This document shows, piece after piece, positions 52,188 through 62,613 of a DNA stretch of 64,000 bases. Source of the DNA: Chondrus crispus (Eukaryota; Rhodophyta; Florideophyceae; Gigartinales; Gigartinaceae); NCBI RefSeq assembly GCF_000350225.1, contig NW_005179080.1:310001-374000 (forward strand). Reading direction: 5' to 3'. The notes under the pieces were generated by a model. The model saw only the letters and a program-made list of their open reading frames with translations. It did not search any database and was not told the origin of the DNA. How positions within the stretch are numbered: the stretch's first letter is position 1; each line of letters starts with the position of its first letter. Position numbers and translations under genes: made by a program.

Positions 52188-55100
52188 CTACGCCAGCGCG
52201 CTTGTCCGTCCTTGGCGCGTACGCCAATATCGGTCGATGAAAGGTTGCGGGAGCCCCTCAGAGGGCTCGTAGGTATCGTCGAAAGCGGCGTACCTGTACC
52301 AGCGAACCTTGTACTCGATGCCGCCGCGGGTCATACGGTGTCCGACGATGCGGTCAACGACGTATTCCGCGTGGGGCGTTGTGGTTTGTGCGTCCGATGC
52401 GGATGGAATGGCCGAGGTGACAGTGTCCCCCGGCCCGCGCGGCATTTTTGTGACGTGGTCGATGCTCACGCTGTTCTCCACACCGTCCTGCTCGATGAGG
52501 ACCGTGGTGTCCGTAGCGGAGCGCACGCGAAACGGCCCCTCTGTCCTTGGTAGAAGTTCGACAGAGAGCTCGTCCGTTCCGGTCGTACCTTGCGCACGCG
52601 TGCGTCGCTCGACGCTTGTCAACGGGCGGGGCGGGCGATCAACGTAGACAAAATTGCCCGCCACAAAGACCGGACGGAAGCAGACCTTCTTGTCAAAATC
52701 GTCCTTGTACCGCTTTTGCGATGCGGATAATTTCGTCCGAGCGCGGTCGAGAGCGTCGCGAAGCTTGCGCAGCGTGGCGCGCTTGTACTGCACCGGGGTC
52801 GGCGGGTCCTCTCGATGTGTCCCCGCATCCTGCGGCACAGTACCGGGGAGGATTAAACCGGACGGTGGCCGCGTTAACACCAGGTCGAACGGAGTCGTCT
52901 CCGTCGACCGGTGGACCTGCGTATTGGTTCGCGAAGGTCAGCGGCTGCACGTAGTTGTCCCAATCGCGCTGATGCTCCTCCACGTAGTGCCGGAGGCGTT
53001 GCACCAGCGTGCGATTGAACCGTTCGGTCTGCCCATTCGACTGGGGGTGGTAGGCTGTCGTGAGATAATGCCGCACCCCCAGGAAGGCGCATACCGCGTC
53101 GAAGAATTTCGCAGCAAACTGGGGGCCATTGTCGGTTAGTACGTAGCGCAGCGCTCCGTAAACGTAGACCCAGTTGTCTAAAACCGCGTTTGCGACGACC
53201 GAAGCGGATGTGGTCCGGAGCGGGATACTGCTCGTTAGCTTGGAGAACCGGTCGGTAATTACGAACACGTGTTGGTTTCCGTGCGCGGTCTTGGACAGGG
53301 GCCCCAGGAGGTCCATTGCAACAAACTCCAAGGGGCCCGCCGCGGGGAACAGCTTGAGATCCTTTTGGTTCTTGACAAGCGTCCCGCGGGTCGCAGCACA
53401 CGAGGTGCAATTCCGTAGGGTCGAAAACGCGTCGCTGGCCATGTGTGGCCAGTAGTACTCCCTGCGAAGGGTGTAGTACATACGCGTCGCTCCCGGGTGA
53501 CCTGCCAACCTCGGATGGTGTGCCAGGTACAGTACCCGGGGGCGCAACCGAGCCGGTACCACGCGCTGCAGGGTCCCGTCCAGCGGGGACGTCCTCACGA
53601 GAAATCCGTAACGGTCGATGTCGAACTTCGAGTTTGGCGTCCCGACGGTTTCCGCGGCGAAGCGACAGAAGGCGTCCTCAGCTTGTTCGCGTAGAAATTC
53701 CTCAACCGAGATGAACGCAGCGTCGCATTCCTCGGGAGGTATCGCGAGCGCGTGACAACCGTCCGGACGGTCTTGCAGCGGGTCCCAGTGCACATTGTCC
53801 AGGAGGGCCTCGCTGCCCTCACCGTACTGGACCGCGAAGCACGGGACCTCATCATCGACCGGTTCGGTGTCTCCTCCATCGGTACGTAAGCGCGATACGC
53901 CGTCTGCGAGTTGGTGCTTGACGCCTGGGCTGTACTGTACCTCGTAGTCGTACTCGGCCAAGCGCAGGCGCCAGCGAGCGAGCCGACCGGAACTGTCCGC
54001 TAAATTGAGGACCCAGCGTAGGGCCTCGTGATCCGTGCGGAGGTTGAACGCGGTTCCGTATAGATACGGCCGTAGGGTGAGGATGCTCCGCACTACGGCC
54101 AAGCATTCCTTTTCGGTAGTCGTATAATTTCGCTCCGCGTCGGTCAACGCACGGCTCCAATATCCGATCGGTCGAGTACCTCCATCGGGTTGCTCCTGTA
54201 GAAGGGCGCAACCCACTTGGTGTCCGCACGCGTCGGTGTCCAGCGTATATTTCCGTCCGTAGCGGGGCAGCGCGAGGATTGGCGGCGACACGAGGCCCCG
54301 CTTCAATTCCTCAAACGCCGCGTATTCCGTATCGGTTAATATCTCGAACTCGTAGGGCTGATTCTTGCCGGTCTTCTTGTTCAGCGACGCGGCGATCCTC
54401 GCGAATCCTTGCACAAACCGTCGGTACACGTTGCCAATCCCGAGAAAGGATCGCAGCTCCGTTTGGTTCGTAGGCGCGCGCGCGCGCGCTCGATCGCGAT
54501 GACGTTGCGTCGCTCCACCTCCAACCGTCTCGGACGAATGACGTGCCCGAGATAGGTTACGGAGGTGTCGAAAAACGCGCACTTTGCCAATTTTAGCGAC
54601 ACGCCCGCGGTATGTAGAAGCCGTAGTACCTCGCGCACGTGTGACATATGTTCCGTAACGGTTCGCGAGTAGACGATGACATCATCGAGGTAGACCAGCG
54701 CGGTCTCCCATTTCACGCGGGACAGGATGATGTCGACCGCTCGTTGAAATGTCGCGGGCGCGTTTTTGAGACAGAACGGCATGCGTAGGAAGCGGTAGAG
54801 GCCCGAATGCGACGCGAACGTAGTTTTGTCGCGGTCCTCCTCGGCGATATCCACCTGCCAATACCCGCTATTACAGTCTAGCGTGGTAAAGACAGTAGCA
54901 TCGCCGAGCGAGTCGATACATTCGTCCATGCGCGGTAGTGGGTAGGAGTCGCGAACCGTAACGGCGTTTAGCTTGCGATAGTCCGCGCAGAACCGCATGG
55001 TCCCGTCCTTTTTAGGGACGAAGACAACGGGGCTCGCCCACTCGGTCGATGTCGGTTCGATGACTCCCGTGCGCGGCATGCGGTCGATTTCCTTCTTCTC

Positions 55101-56156
55101 CTTCTCGCGCGCGATGGGTCCGGCTCGGTAGGGTGCTTGGTAGATCGGCTTTGCACCGGGCTTCAGGTCGATGCGATGCTTCGTAGCATCGATCTTACCC
55201 AAGTGGCCGGACCACATGTCCTTGAACTCGGACAGCATGTCCATAATTTCCGACCGGACGGTACTGTCTTCTGCACCAATATGGACGTCTTCTTCCCACG
55301 AGCGGGTCTTCTCCGCGTCCGTATCGGTCCGCTCCTTCGCGTTAGCGGGATTGCCACTGTGGGCGTCGTCCGTTTCCAGTTCTTCGCGTCGCGCGCCTCC
55401 TCCCGTAGCGGTGGTGGATTTAATTCTGCCATCGTCCGTAACGGGTCCTTCTCGTCGCGCACATTCCTCCGCGGGTGAGAAATTAATCCCGCCTTCGTCC
55501 GTAGCGGAGTTTTTGCGACGCGCGTATCCTTTCGTAGCAGTGGAGTATTTTCTTCTGCCATCGTCCGTAACTGGTTGTTCGCGTCGCGCCTGTTCCTCCG
55601 TAGCGGTCGAGGAATTATTTTTGTTCCCTCCCCCCTCCTTAGCGTCGGCCTCTCCGGGGACCGGCACGCCAAGTGTCAGGATGTATGTGGGGGAAGGCAA
55701 CGCGAGACCAACAACGGTATGCTTGGGGACGTGGGCCGCGCGGCTTCCGAAGTTGCTAACGAGCACCGTAAACGGCTCGCCCGGGAGGAGGTCCATGACC
55801 CCCTGAGCCATCAGGCATAAATTCTTATGCGCCGTTTTGGGGTGGTTTTGCAGGAAGCAAAGCCCTCCAACCGGTGTTGCGACACGTACCATCGCTTGGG
55901 TCATCGGGGGTATCGTCACTCCCTTGACCACGCGAATTTTCCGTGACGGTACGTTCGTCGGGAACTGCGCGCGCTTCCGGTCGGCCGAATTTTCCTCCTG
56001 CGGGAGCTGCTGCGACAGTCCCCTCGAGGCCATCTTGCGGTCGTGCCTCAAGGGTGTGACTCCCGTCAGCGCTACGGACGACGCATGATGGAACAGCACC
56101 TTCCTCTGCGGTGGCAGGATCGCCTTCACGTGGCGATCCAGGAACGTGGTTCCGAG
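52188..56156 (-). pseudogene. Gypsy F pol (end of protease, RT, RNase H, integrase, chromodomain)
   Basis: Minus-strand coding in three overlapping frames. RT (FVPKKDGTMRFCADYRKLN; YLDD near 54685) is open from 56156 to about 54490. A (GC)8 run at 54474-54489 shifts the frame. RNase H (TDACGHQVG, TEKECLAVV, TDHEALRWV) and integrase (GHPGATRMYY, TDNGPQFAAKF, HPQSNGQTERFNR) follow to about 52930, where one base shifts the frame again. The last frame (to 52188) holds the chromodomain near 52345-52220 (YVVDRIVGH...EYKVRWYRYAAFDDTYEP). It is distinct from D/E at many residues. Confidence 0.93.
54474..54489. repeat. (GC)8 microsatellite inside F pol
   Basis: Sixteen alternating G and C bases lie within the RT-RNase H connection. 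The reading frame changes exactly here (ERARARL... to ERARARAPTNQTELRSFLG), so a repeat-length change disabled F pol. Confidence 0.9.
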
Positions 56157-56161
56157 GATAC

Positions 56162-56859
56162 TGTTCGAAATCTTCGACCACATGCTAAGCTCCAGGCCTG
56201 ACCGATATTACACGTGTACGTCGACGAAACCTAAAATGCTTGCAAAAGCATTCTCAGAATATTTGGTTTTCAACGTAGACACGTGTCATATTTGTACACG
56301 GTTGCACTTTCCTATCATTTCCGAGCATGTTTCAATTTTGGTGCTGACACGTGTAAGCTATGTACCTCGTGGCACTGTACAGTACATTCTGAACATGTTT
56401 CATTTTTCTCGATTTGACACGTGTGTGACACGTATGACATTTGTCCTACACGTGTGTGACACGTATGACGTATGTGCCACAGTGGTTATTAATCGTAGTG
56501 TAAAATCTGTAATCTACAGTACAGTACATTCAGATATTATTGACTCTCAAACGGTCCCAAATTATTAGCAAGAGAGAGTGCAAGAAGGAGAGTCATTTGA
56601 TTATCAACCGAGAGTGGAAGTAGGAGAGTCACTTGATTATCAACCGAGAGTGCAACAGGGAGAGTCACTTGATTATCAACGAGTGCAAGAAGGAGAGTCA
56701 CGTGACCAGCCCTAATGGCTCGTATTGTATGTAGTTCGAAGAGTATAAGTAGCGCCAATAGTTGGCGACCAAGAGTAAAATGGCATCAATTTCTTTTCCC
56801 GTCAACCACCAGCAACCTTCAACCATCCTTCTTCCCTCTGCCCCGCTGACCTTTCTATA
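56162..56859 (+). repeat. solo LTR of the short-LTR copia B type
   Basis: 698 bp, starting TGTTCGAAATC and ending CTTTCTATA, like the B4 LTR (20187-20887). It is flanked by GATAC (56157-56161) and GATAA (56860-56864), a 5-bp duplication with one change. Removing the LTR and one flank restores the F frame across the protease (DFI|LGTTFLD). A solo LTR arises by recombination between the two LTRs of a full element. Confidence 0.92.
56574..56704 (+). repeat. 36-bp minisatellite inside the solo LTR
   Basis: Nearly four tandem copies of a 36-base unit beginning GAGAGTGCAAGAAGGAGAGT, at 56574, 56610, 56646 and 56681 (the last partial). About two degraded copies are recognisable in the B4 LTR (20338-20445, reversed), so copy number varies between LTRs of one family. 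Confidence 0.88.
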
Positions 56860-59162
56860 GATAAAGTCCACCACGAGGTTGGTGACGACCAAGAACAGTA
56901 CGCGCGCGACGAACTCACCAATCCGGACGTACAGCTTGAGCTCGCCGAGGGCCTTCATCGACCTATTCGAAGCGTCGATGAGCGGCGGGCTCCGCGTGGA
57001 CTGGATGGCAGCGCGCCACGGTTCTGCCACACAGCGTAGGTGGATTAGATTCGGGCCGGCGCCCGAATCTAGAACCGGCATCATGGCGCGCATCATGGCG
57101 CGTCGTTGTCCGACCGTTGCGGTGACCTTGTAATTTTGCTTCTTGAAGAAGCAAATTGCCGCTTTGTCCGTTAGGCTCTGCGATTGCGCGCGTACCGAAG
57201 CGGTCGACGGTGTGCCTTGTTTATTGAGGTTTGGCACGGGGAGGATCGTCGACGCCTCTACGCGTCCTCCCCGGCTTCCCCCGTCAACCCAAGGTCCTCG
57301 GGCCCCTCGTCCGTCAGCGGTAACGCGGGTTCTTCCGATTGGACGGTTTCGCGCGGCTCGACCACGTTGATGCCCGTGGGAGTCTGCGCACGCGAATTTC
57401 GCCACGCGGTCGGCGGTTGACGCTCGAACGGCGAACCTGGGCGGAGACCTTGACGGATCCGAAGCTTTTGATAATTGGCCTCGCGGGCCTGCAAAAGCTT
57501 CGAACGCAGCGCGCTATCCGCCACCACAGGACATTGCTCCTGTCGGTGGGTCAGGTCCAGACAGAACCGACACGGCGGGGGTCCAGGTAATCCTTGGTGG
57601 ACGGACTCGCTGGTTCTGTACTGGCCTTCTGTACGGATATGCGCGCGCGTCACCATGTTGGGCGGAATATATCAAAGTGTCTGAAAGGGACGAGGCAGGT
57701 GACGGATGGTAGCTAGTCGGCGGCGAGCTAAGCGAGCTCGGCGTCGCCGACTGGTCCGTCACTGCCAGTATCTCCTCCGTTTCGGTTCCGCGCTCTGTCG
57801 GGAGTTTAGACAGGGACTCTACCGACAGCACGGGCCTTGTCCGCGCGTTGCGCGTAAACCTTCTCACCGAATCGGACGGTGCTTGAGGCGACGCGAGCGA
57901 GGTCGCCTGTCTTCGAGCCGAGCGGTGCGTCTCGCCTATCGCCGCTTGCGCGTAGCGTGCCACCGCTTGGTAGTCCACGCCCGGATGCGTCGCAAGATAA
58001 TTCCGCACCTGCGCGCACGTCGCTAACAGAAGCCCCTCAACGAAAAGGGACTTCAAGCGCCTGTCCGAAAATACGGTTCCGCAGCGCAACGCCTTGTCCC
58101 ACAACTGGTTACTGTACACCTCATCCGTCATATTAGAGCTCTGACGGAAGGAAGTGACATCACCGACCGCTTCGGAAATAACTTCGTCAGTCGCGTACGT
58201 GCGTAATAAAAGTTAACAACTTCCGCGTAGGTTTCGAGCATATCGCGCTGCTCCGCATCGACCGCCATGGTGTTCCCGTGTAGCCTGGACTGGAGCAAGG
58301 CGTGAGCCTGCCCAGTCACATAGAACTGGAAACACCATACGGCCGCACCTTCGCTGACCCCATTGTGGTCGCAGGCCATCTTGAAGCGCGCGAGAAACCC
58401 TAGCACTGCGATTGGATCTTGACCACCGAACGTGTGGGTTTGCAGCTGGACGTCCAACTTCTTCCGATATCGGTTAACTCGCCGCGCGGTACTCGCGTCG
58501 TAGCGCACGCGGCGATTTTCCAGCCTATACGTGCGGTAGTCGACGGCCTTGGTGAACACGTCGTTCAGCGGTCTGATCACCGGCAACCGTTTCGGATCCC
58601 GCCTCGGGGCAGACCGGCGGTCTCTGCCCCTGCGATGGCGGTCTCCTTCTCCGCCGGGGCTACTGTAGCCCTCCGGATCGGAGTCTTCTCGCCGGAACCG
58701 ACGTCGGTTGCGCGCATTGCGGCCTCTGCGGTCGCCTCTGCGCGATCCGTCCGACTCCGTGTCCTCCTCATCGGAGGGGTATCCACCTCCTCCGGCATCG
58801 CGATATCGCGTATAGCGCCCTTCGCGGTTATCATCGGAGGGGTAACCGACCTCGCCGGCATCGCGGTATCGCGCGTAGCGTCCGTCGCGGTTCTTGCGCA
58901 TCGCCCTGTGGCGACGTCTTGTGTCATCTTCCTTGGAGGGGTTTTCTGTACCCTCCGAGGTGTAGCCTTGAGCACCGGGTGCGCTTCTTCTGCTCGACCG
59001 ATACGGCTGTCGCTTTTCTGTCGCGAAGCGCCCCAGGCGGTTTTCTGTCCCGCGGGGGCCAGCCATATCGGCGAGTACGGGAGGGCCATTTTCTGTGGGC
59101 CCTCCTGTAGCACCATAAATTGGTGGGAGGTAAATGGTCTTACCCTCCGGGTGAGGGGCCAT
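56860..59162 (-). pseudogene. Gypsy F gag and protease
   Basis: ATG at 59162 lies directly beside the A2 insertion. The Arg/Asp-rich N-terminus has two near-repeats (GRYARYRDAGE.GYPSDD / GRYTRYRDAGGGGYPSDE). The capsid-like region (HTFGGQDPIAVLGFLARFKMACDHNGVSEG) ends at a frameshift near 58130 and continues to about 57600. A zinc knuckle CRFCLDLTHRQEQC (CX2CX4HX4C) lies near 57555. Protease LDSGAGPN (D-S-G) lies near 57080, in the -1 frame relative to the knuckle, as in D and E. The frame changes at 58130 and about 57600 are mutations; the one before the protease may be natural. Confidence 0.85.
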
Positions 59163-60426
59163 TATTTAAAATGTGCGACCACATGCTGTTATCTGAAAGG
59201 GTCAAAATCGAGTGACACGTGTACATGACTGCACGGTCCGGGCGCTCTTACCCATATCACGACATGACACGTGTAAAATCCCAGATTTTGGGGTTCTGGG
59301 GACGAAAGTGGCCTCTCGGAGGGTCATGCAAATTTGCATAGTTTTGCCAAGTGGAACCTTGGCCCGTAGCACTATAGACTACACAGGAAATACTGCAATT
59401 CTATTGGCCCTCAGGTCGAATGCTGCAAATCTATTGGTCGAGCGTTGTCCACGTGTGCGTCATTGGCCTTGTGATGTACTTTAAATGGCCTGTATATGCC
59501 AGAATTACGTTGTTTTGGGGGTTTCAAGTGGTTTGCCATGGTTGTAATGGGTAATTGCATGGGGCCCCCGGGCGGGACACATGTATGCCGTGTACACATG
59601 TACACGTCGCCAGGTGGACTCGTGTACGTACACATGTACACACATCCAGGTGTATGCACATGAGGGTTTACAGTTTTACAGTGTCAGACTGTTTGCGATC
59701 CTGCGCGTGTCCGAGTACAGTACATGTGAATCAAAAGTACAACAAGTACTTCTCGCGAGAGGAATACAGTTGTGCGATTATTCTGTGTACGCGTCACGCT
59801 GTATGCGAGTCTTGCGTGAGCACGCGCCGTTGCACTGTGCTCTCGTCATGATGCGCCGTTGGATGCAAGTTCATGACAGCACTCGTGTGATTTACATGTA
59901 TTCTCATGTGAGTTGTGTAGAAAGTCTGGATGCACATTGTTATAACTTGCCATAATTGTCTGACAGTGCTTGGCGAAATTAGTAAGGTGAGAAACAAGGA
60001 TACGTATGGCGATTGTGATATGAAAGACGTTTGCGTTGTTGGAAATAGACAAGTGCCAAGTTGTTCGTTGCACAACAATGAAGTCTGGCATGACTGGATG
60101 CAGATTAGTAAGGTGTGAAACAGTTGCATGCATAGGGCCATGGTTTACAGTCATTTGGAATGTGTAGAAATAGTTGTGAGCTAATAGTTACGAATCGATT
60201 CGTAAGGTGGAAATCGAACAGTATGGTCGGGCCACAAGAGGACCGCGCTTGGTCGCGCATAGTAGAGTATGGTTTACTGGGAGTCGGAGTAGAGCGATAG
60301 TGTAGCACTCGAAGTGTATAAGTATCGCAGGAAAACGGCTTCAAAGTAAACCTCGGTACCAACTCCTTCACTCACACCCATCAACCTGCCCTCCTTCTTT
60401 CCCTTGCCCCTCCGAACCTACCATTA
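59163..60426 (+). repeat. 5' LTR of copia A2
   Basis: 1264 bp, starting TATTTAAAATG and ending CCTACCATTA. It is homologous to the A1 LTRs (TATTGAAAATG...CCTACCATTA) with substantial divergence. A TATAAGTA box is at 60317-60324. It is followed by the primer site GGTTATGGGCCCAGT (60427-60441). Confidence 0.93.
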
Positions 60427-60441
60427 GGTTATGGGCCCAGT

Positions 60442-60803
60442 CCCTCGCTGTCGTTTCACTGCATGAGTCTGTCGTTCTCGTTCCGTTGTTTCTGCCGTCG
60501 TTGTCGCTGTCGTTTTCGCTGCCGTTTCTCGTCGTTCTTTCCGCTGGTCTTCTCGCTTTCGTTGTCGCTCTCGTTCTTGCCGTCGTTCTTGGTTTTGGTT
60601 TTTGCTGCTGCTGTCGTTCTTGCTCTCTTGTGTGAATTGGTTTTGGTCATCGCCCCCGCTGTCTTCGTTGTCTTCGTTCTTGGTTTGGCTTTTGTTATTG
60701 CTGTGGTTCTTGCTGCTGTCTCTGTCTTTGGTCTTCGTCTTCGTTTCCGCTCCCGCTACCGCCGTCGTCGTCAATCTCGCATTTGGTTTTTCTTCGTTCT
60801 CTC
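60442..60803 (+). other. A2 leader, pyrimidine-rich tract
   Basis: About 360 bases with repeated TCGTTCTCGTT / TGTCGTTGTCGC-like units and very few A. It matches A1 (12515-12876, reversed). Open frames in it are low-complexity and differ by strand bias only. Confidence 0.7.
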
Positions 60804-61475
60804 ATGCAAAGTAAGTTTTGAGTTTCTTTCCATTTCCTACACATCTAAGTGATTGTCTTTGCACGTTTTGGTGGTTCTTAAGAGCAATAATTCCAAAATC
60901 TGTTACTGACGATTATCTTCATATTCCTTATTGTGAATACCTGTTCCTACGGGGTTGTGTTAGATCTGGAATTAGTACCGGTGCGCTCTGCGCCTGGGAA
61001 GCTGGTCACCGGTCGGACGGTTCGGACATCCGAGGTCGTATCCGTTGAGGTGCTTGAGCCTGAGGATCAACCTTCACCTCGGCTCGCGCTTCCGGGTCCG
61101 TCCTCGAGTTGCGCACCATATAGGATTCCTCGTATTCCGCGCTCTGTTCCCGCACCAATAAAGAGAACTACGCATCGACTTTCTGCTCGGAAAGCGGCTG
61201 TTCTCGCGGATAAAGAGTTTAAGCGTGAGCGCAAGAGGAATCGTAAGGTGTGTCCGCGGTATAAGCGGTATTGTAAAGTGTGCGGCGTTAGTGGCAATAG
61301 TGCGAAGGCCTTTTACGACCACATTCAGTCTAGGTCTCATCGCATTCAAGTTGCCAACGCTAAGGAGACTCCGCGTTGTATCCCTTGCAATCGCGTCTTT
61401 GAGTCTCACGGGCACCTGAAGTGCCACGAGAACGGTGCCGCACACTTAAAGGTAGTTTGTGAACAGAATAGTTAG
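60804..61475 (+). CDS. A2 upstream gene: spliced two-zinc-finger protein
   Basis: Predicted exon 1 is ATG CAA A (60804-60810). The intron at 60811-60963 has donor GTAAGT, TACTGAC (about 60904-60910) and acceptor TTAG. Exon 2 runs 60964-61475. Joined, they give 172 residues in frame. Without splicing, the 180-codon frame has no ATG at all, only GTG at 60933, which supports the splice model. The first 85 residues are Pro/Val/Ser-rich. A basic segment (KRERKRNRK) precedes two zinc fingers with CX2CX12HX5H spacing, CKVC...H...H and CIPC...H...H, typical of U1-type or dsRNA-binding fingers. It lies 5' of gag, a rare place for an extra retrotransposon gene. RNA binding is inference. Confidence 0.75.
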
Positions 61476-61556
61476 GGATTTCATCCAAATAAATTCACAT
61501 ATCTGTTCGCAAATTTCTCCTAGTGCAACTTCATAGTAATCATATCGAATTTCTTA

Positions 61557-61608
61557 GACGGGTGGGCTTGCCATTGTGTTGAATATCGGTTAACGGCTTG
61601 GGATCCCC
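61557..61608 (+). promoter_or_regulatory. conserved pre-gag element (A2)
   Basis: The same block as 3083-3133 of the B family, about 40 bp before the gag ATG (61648). It is the only clearly shared stretch between the leaders of the two families apart from the primer site. Confidence 0.6.
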
Positions 61609-61647
61609 GAACGGATTTTCGAATACTTGAAGTTTATTTGCACTAAA

Positions 61648-62613
61648 ATGGAAGATCAAGGAGGAGGAGGATCCATCAGAATCGACAAACTGACGGACTC
61701 CAACTTCTACGTGTGGAAGCAGAAAATACAACTTCTGCTTGCTCTACGTGATGTTGACCAATACGTCGTTGAGGGAAGAGTTCCAAGTGAGGAACGCGCG
61801 GAAGAGCGTAAGAAGTGGATCAGAGGTGACAGTAAAGCTAAAGCACTGATTGGTCTCTCCCTATCAGATGAGCATCTTGAGCATGTACGTGATGTTGATA
61901 CTGCTCATGAGATGTGGGAAGCTATTGTCAACGTGTTTGAGAGGCACACTTTGCTGAACAAACTAGCTGCACGTCGTGAGTTCTACACTGTGAAGATGCT
62001 TTCCGGTGAAAAGGTGCTTGCATACATCAATCGTGTCAAGCAGCTGGCAGCCATCCTCAAGTCAATGAGCGTAAACATCGATGACAAGGAGATGGCCATG
62101 GCAGTGCTCAACGGTCTGCCTGCCCGTTTCGAGGCTCTCATCGTTGCACTTGATGCTCTCGGTAATGAGGAAAAGATATTCAGTTTGGACTTTGTGAAAA
62201 GTCGTCTGCTGCAGGAAGAGCAACGAGCAAACATGAAGTCTAGCTCCTCACAGACATCGGCTCTGGTTAATCGTGCCCCGAACAATCGGGACATAAACGA
62301 CTACAAATACACGAACTGCGGTCATACAGGCCATACGGCAACCCGCTGCTGGGGAAAGGATTTGAATGGGCGTCGCCCGGCTCCTCCTAGCGGATATAAA
62401 CCGCGTATGTCTCAGCGGAAACAATCTGCATTTGTCACACAGAAACCTGATCCCGACATGGTTGTAAACAGCGTCGACTTCACATGTCTGATGTCGAAAG
62501 CTTCGCACACGAACGATCTAGAGATGTCGCCTTCGTGGCTCGTAGATTCAGCTTGTACAGCTCATATTACATATGACCGATCTCTGTTTGCAATGTATGA
62601 GCCACTTGAATCC
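61648..62613 (+). pseudogene. copia A2 gag and start of protease, truncated
   Basis: 322 codons from ATG 61648, close to A1 residues 1-322. The zinc knuckle has Tyr in place of its first Cys (YTNCGHTGHTATRC), so metal binding is probably lost. The protease motif is D-S-A, as in A1. The frame is cut at YEPLES by element G. The open frame continues to 62712 only through sequence of G. Confidence 0.92.

Larger units (their letters stand above)
51304..59162 (-). mobile_element. Ty3/Gypsy element F, old and truncated at both ends
   Basis: A third chromodomain Gypsy lineage on the minus strand. Order on the minus strand: gag (59162 to about 57260), protease, solo copia LTR insertion, RT, RNase H, integrase, chromodomain (to 52188), then a 3' tail with a small antisense frame (51304-52187). 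No LTR of its own is visible: the left end is cut by E and the right end by copia A2. Several frameshifts show that it is inactive. Confidence 0.92.
59163..62613 (+). mobile_element. Ty1/copia element A2, 5' part
   Basis: Second A-family copy: 5' LTR, primer site, leader with zinc-finger gene, and gag up to the protease region. It is cut at 62613 (CTTGAATCC) by element G; the rest would lie right of the window. It is inserted beside the gag ATG of F, with left flank GCCAT. It differs from A1 at many LTR positions, so it belongs to another subfamily or is older. Confidence 0.92.

Noticed and set aside
60463..60852. 129-codon frame in the A2 leader (and its A1 counterpart 12466-12855)
   Set aside because: It translates the polypyrimidine tract into Phe/Leu/Ser/Arg runs. 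Splicing at GTAAGT puts it in the wrong frame for the zinc-finger exon.
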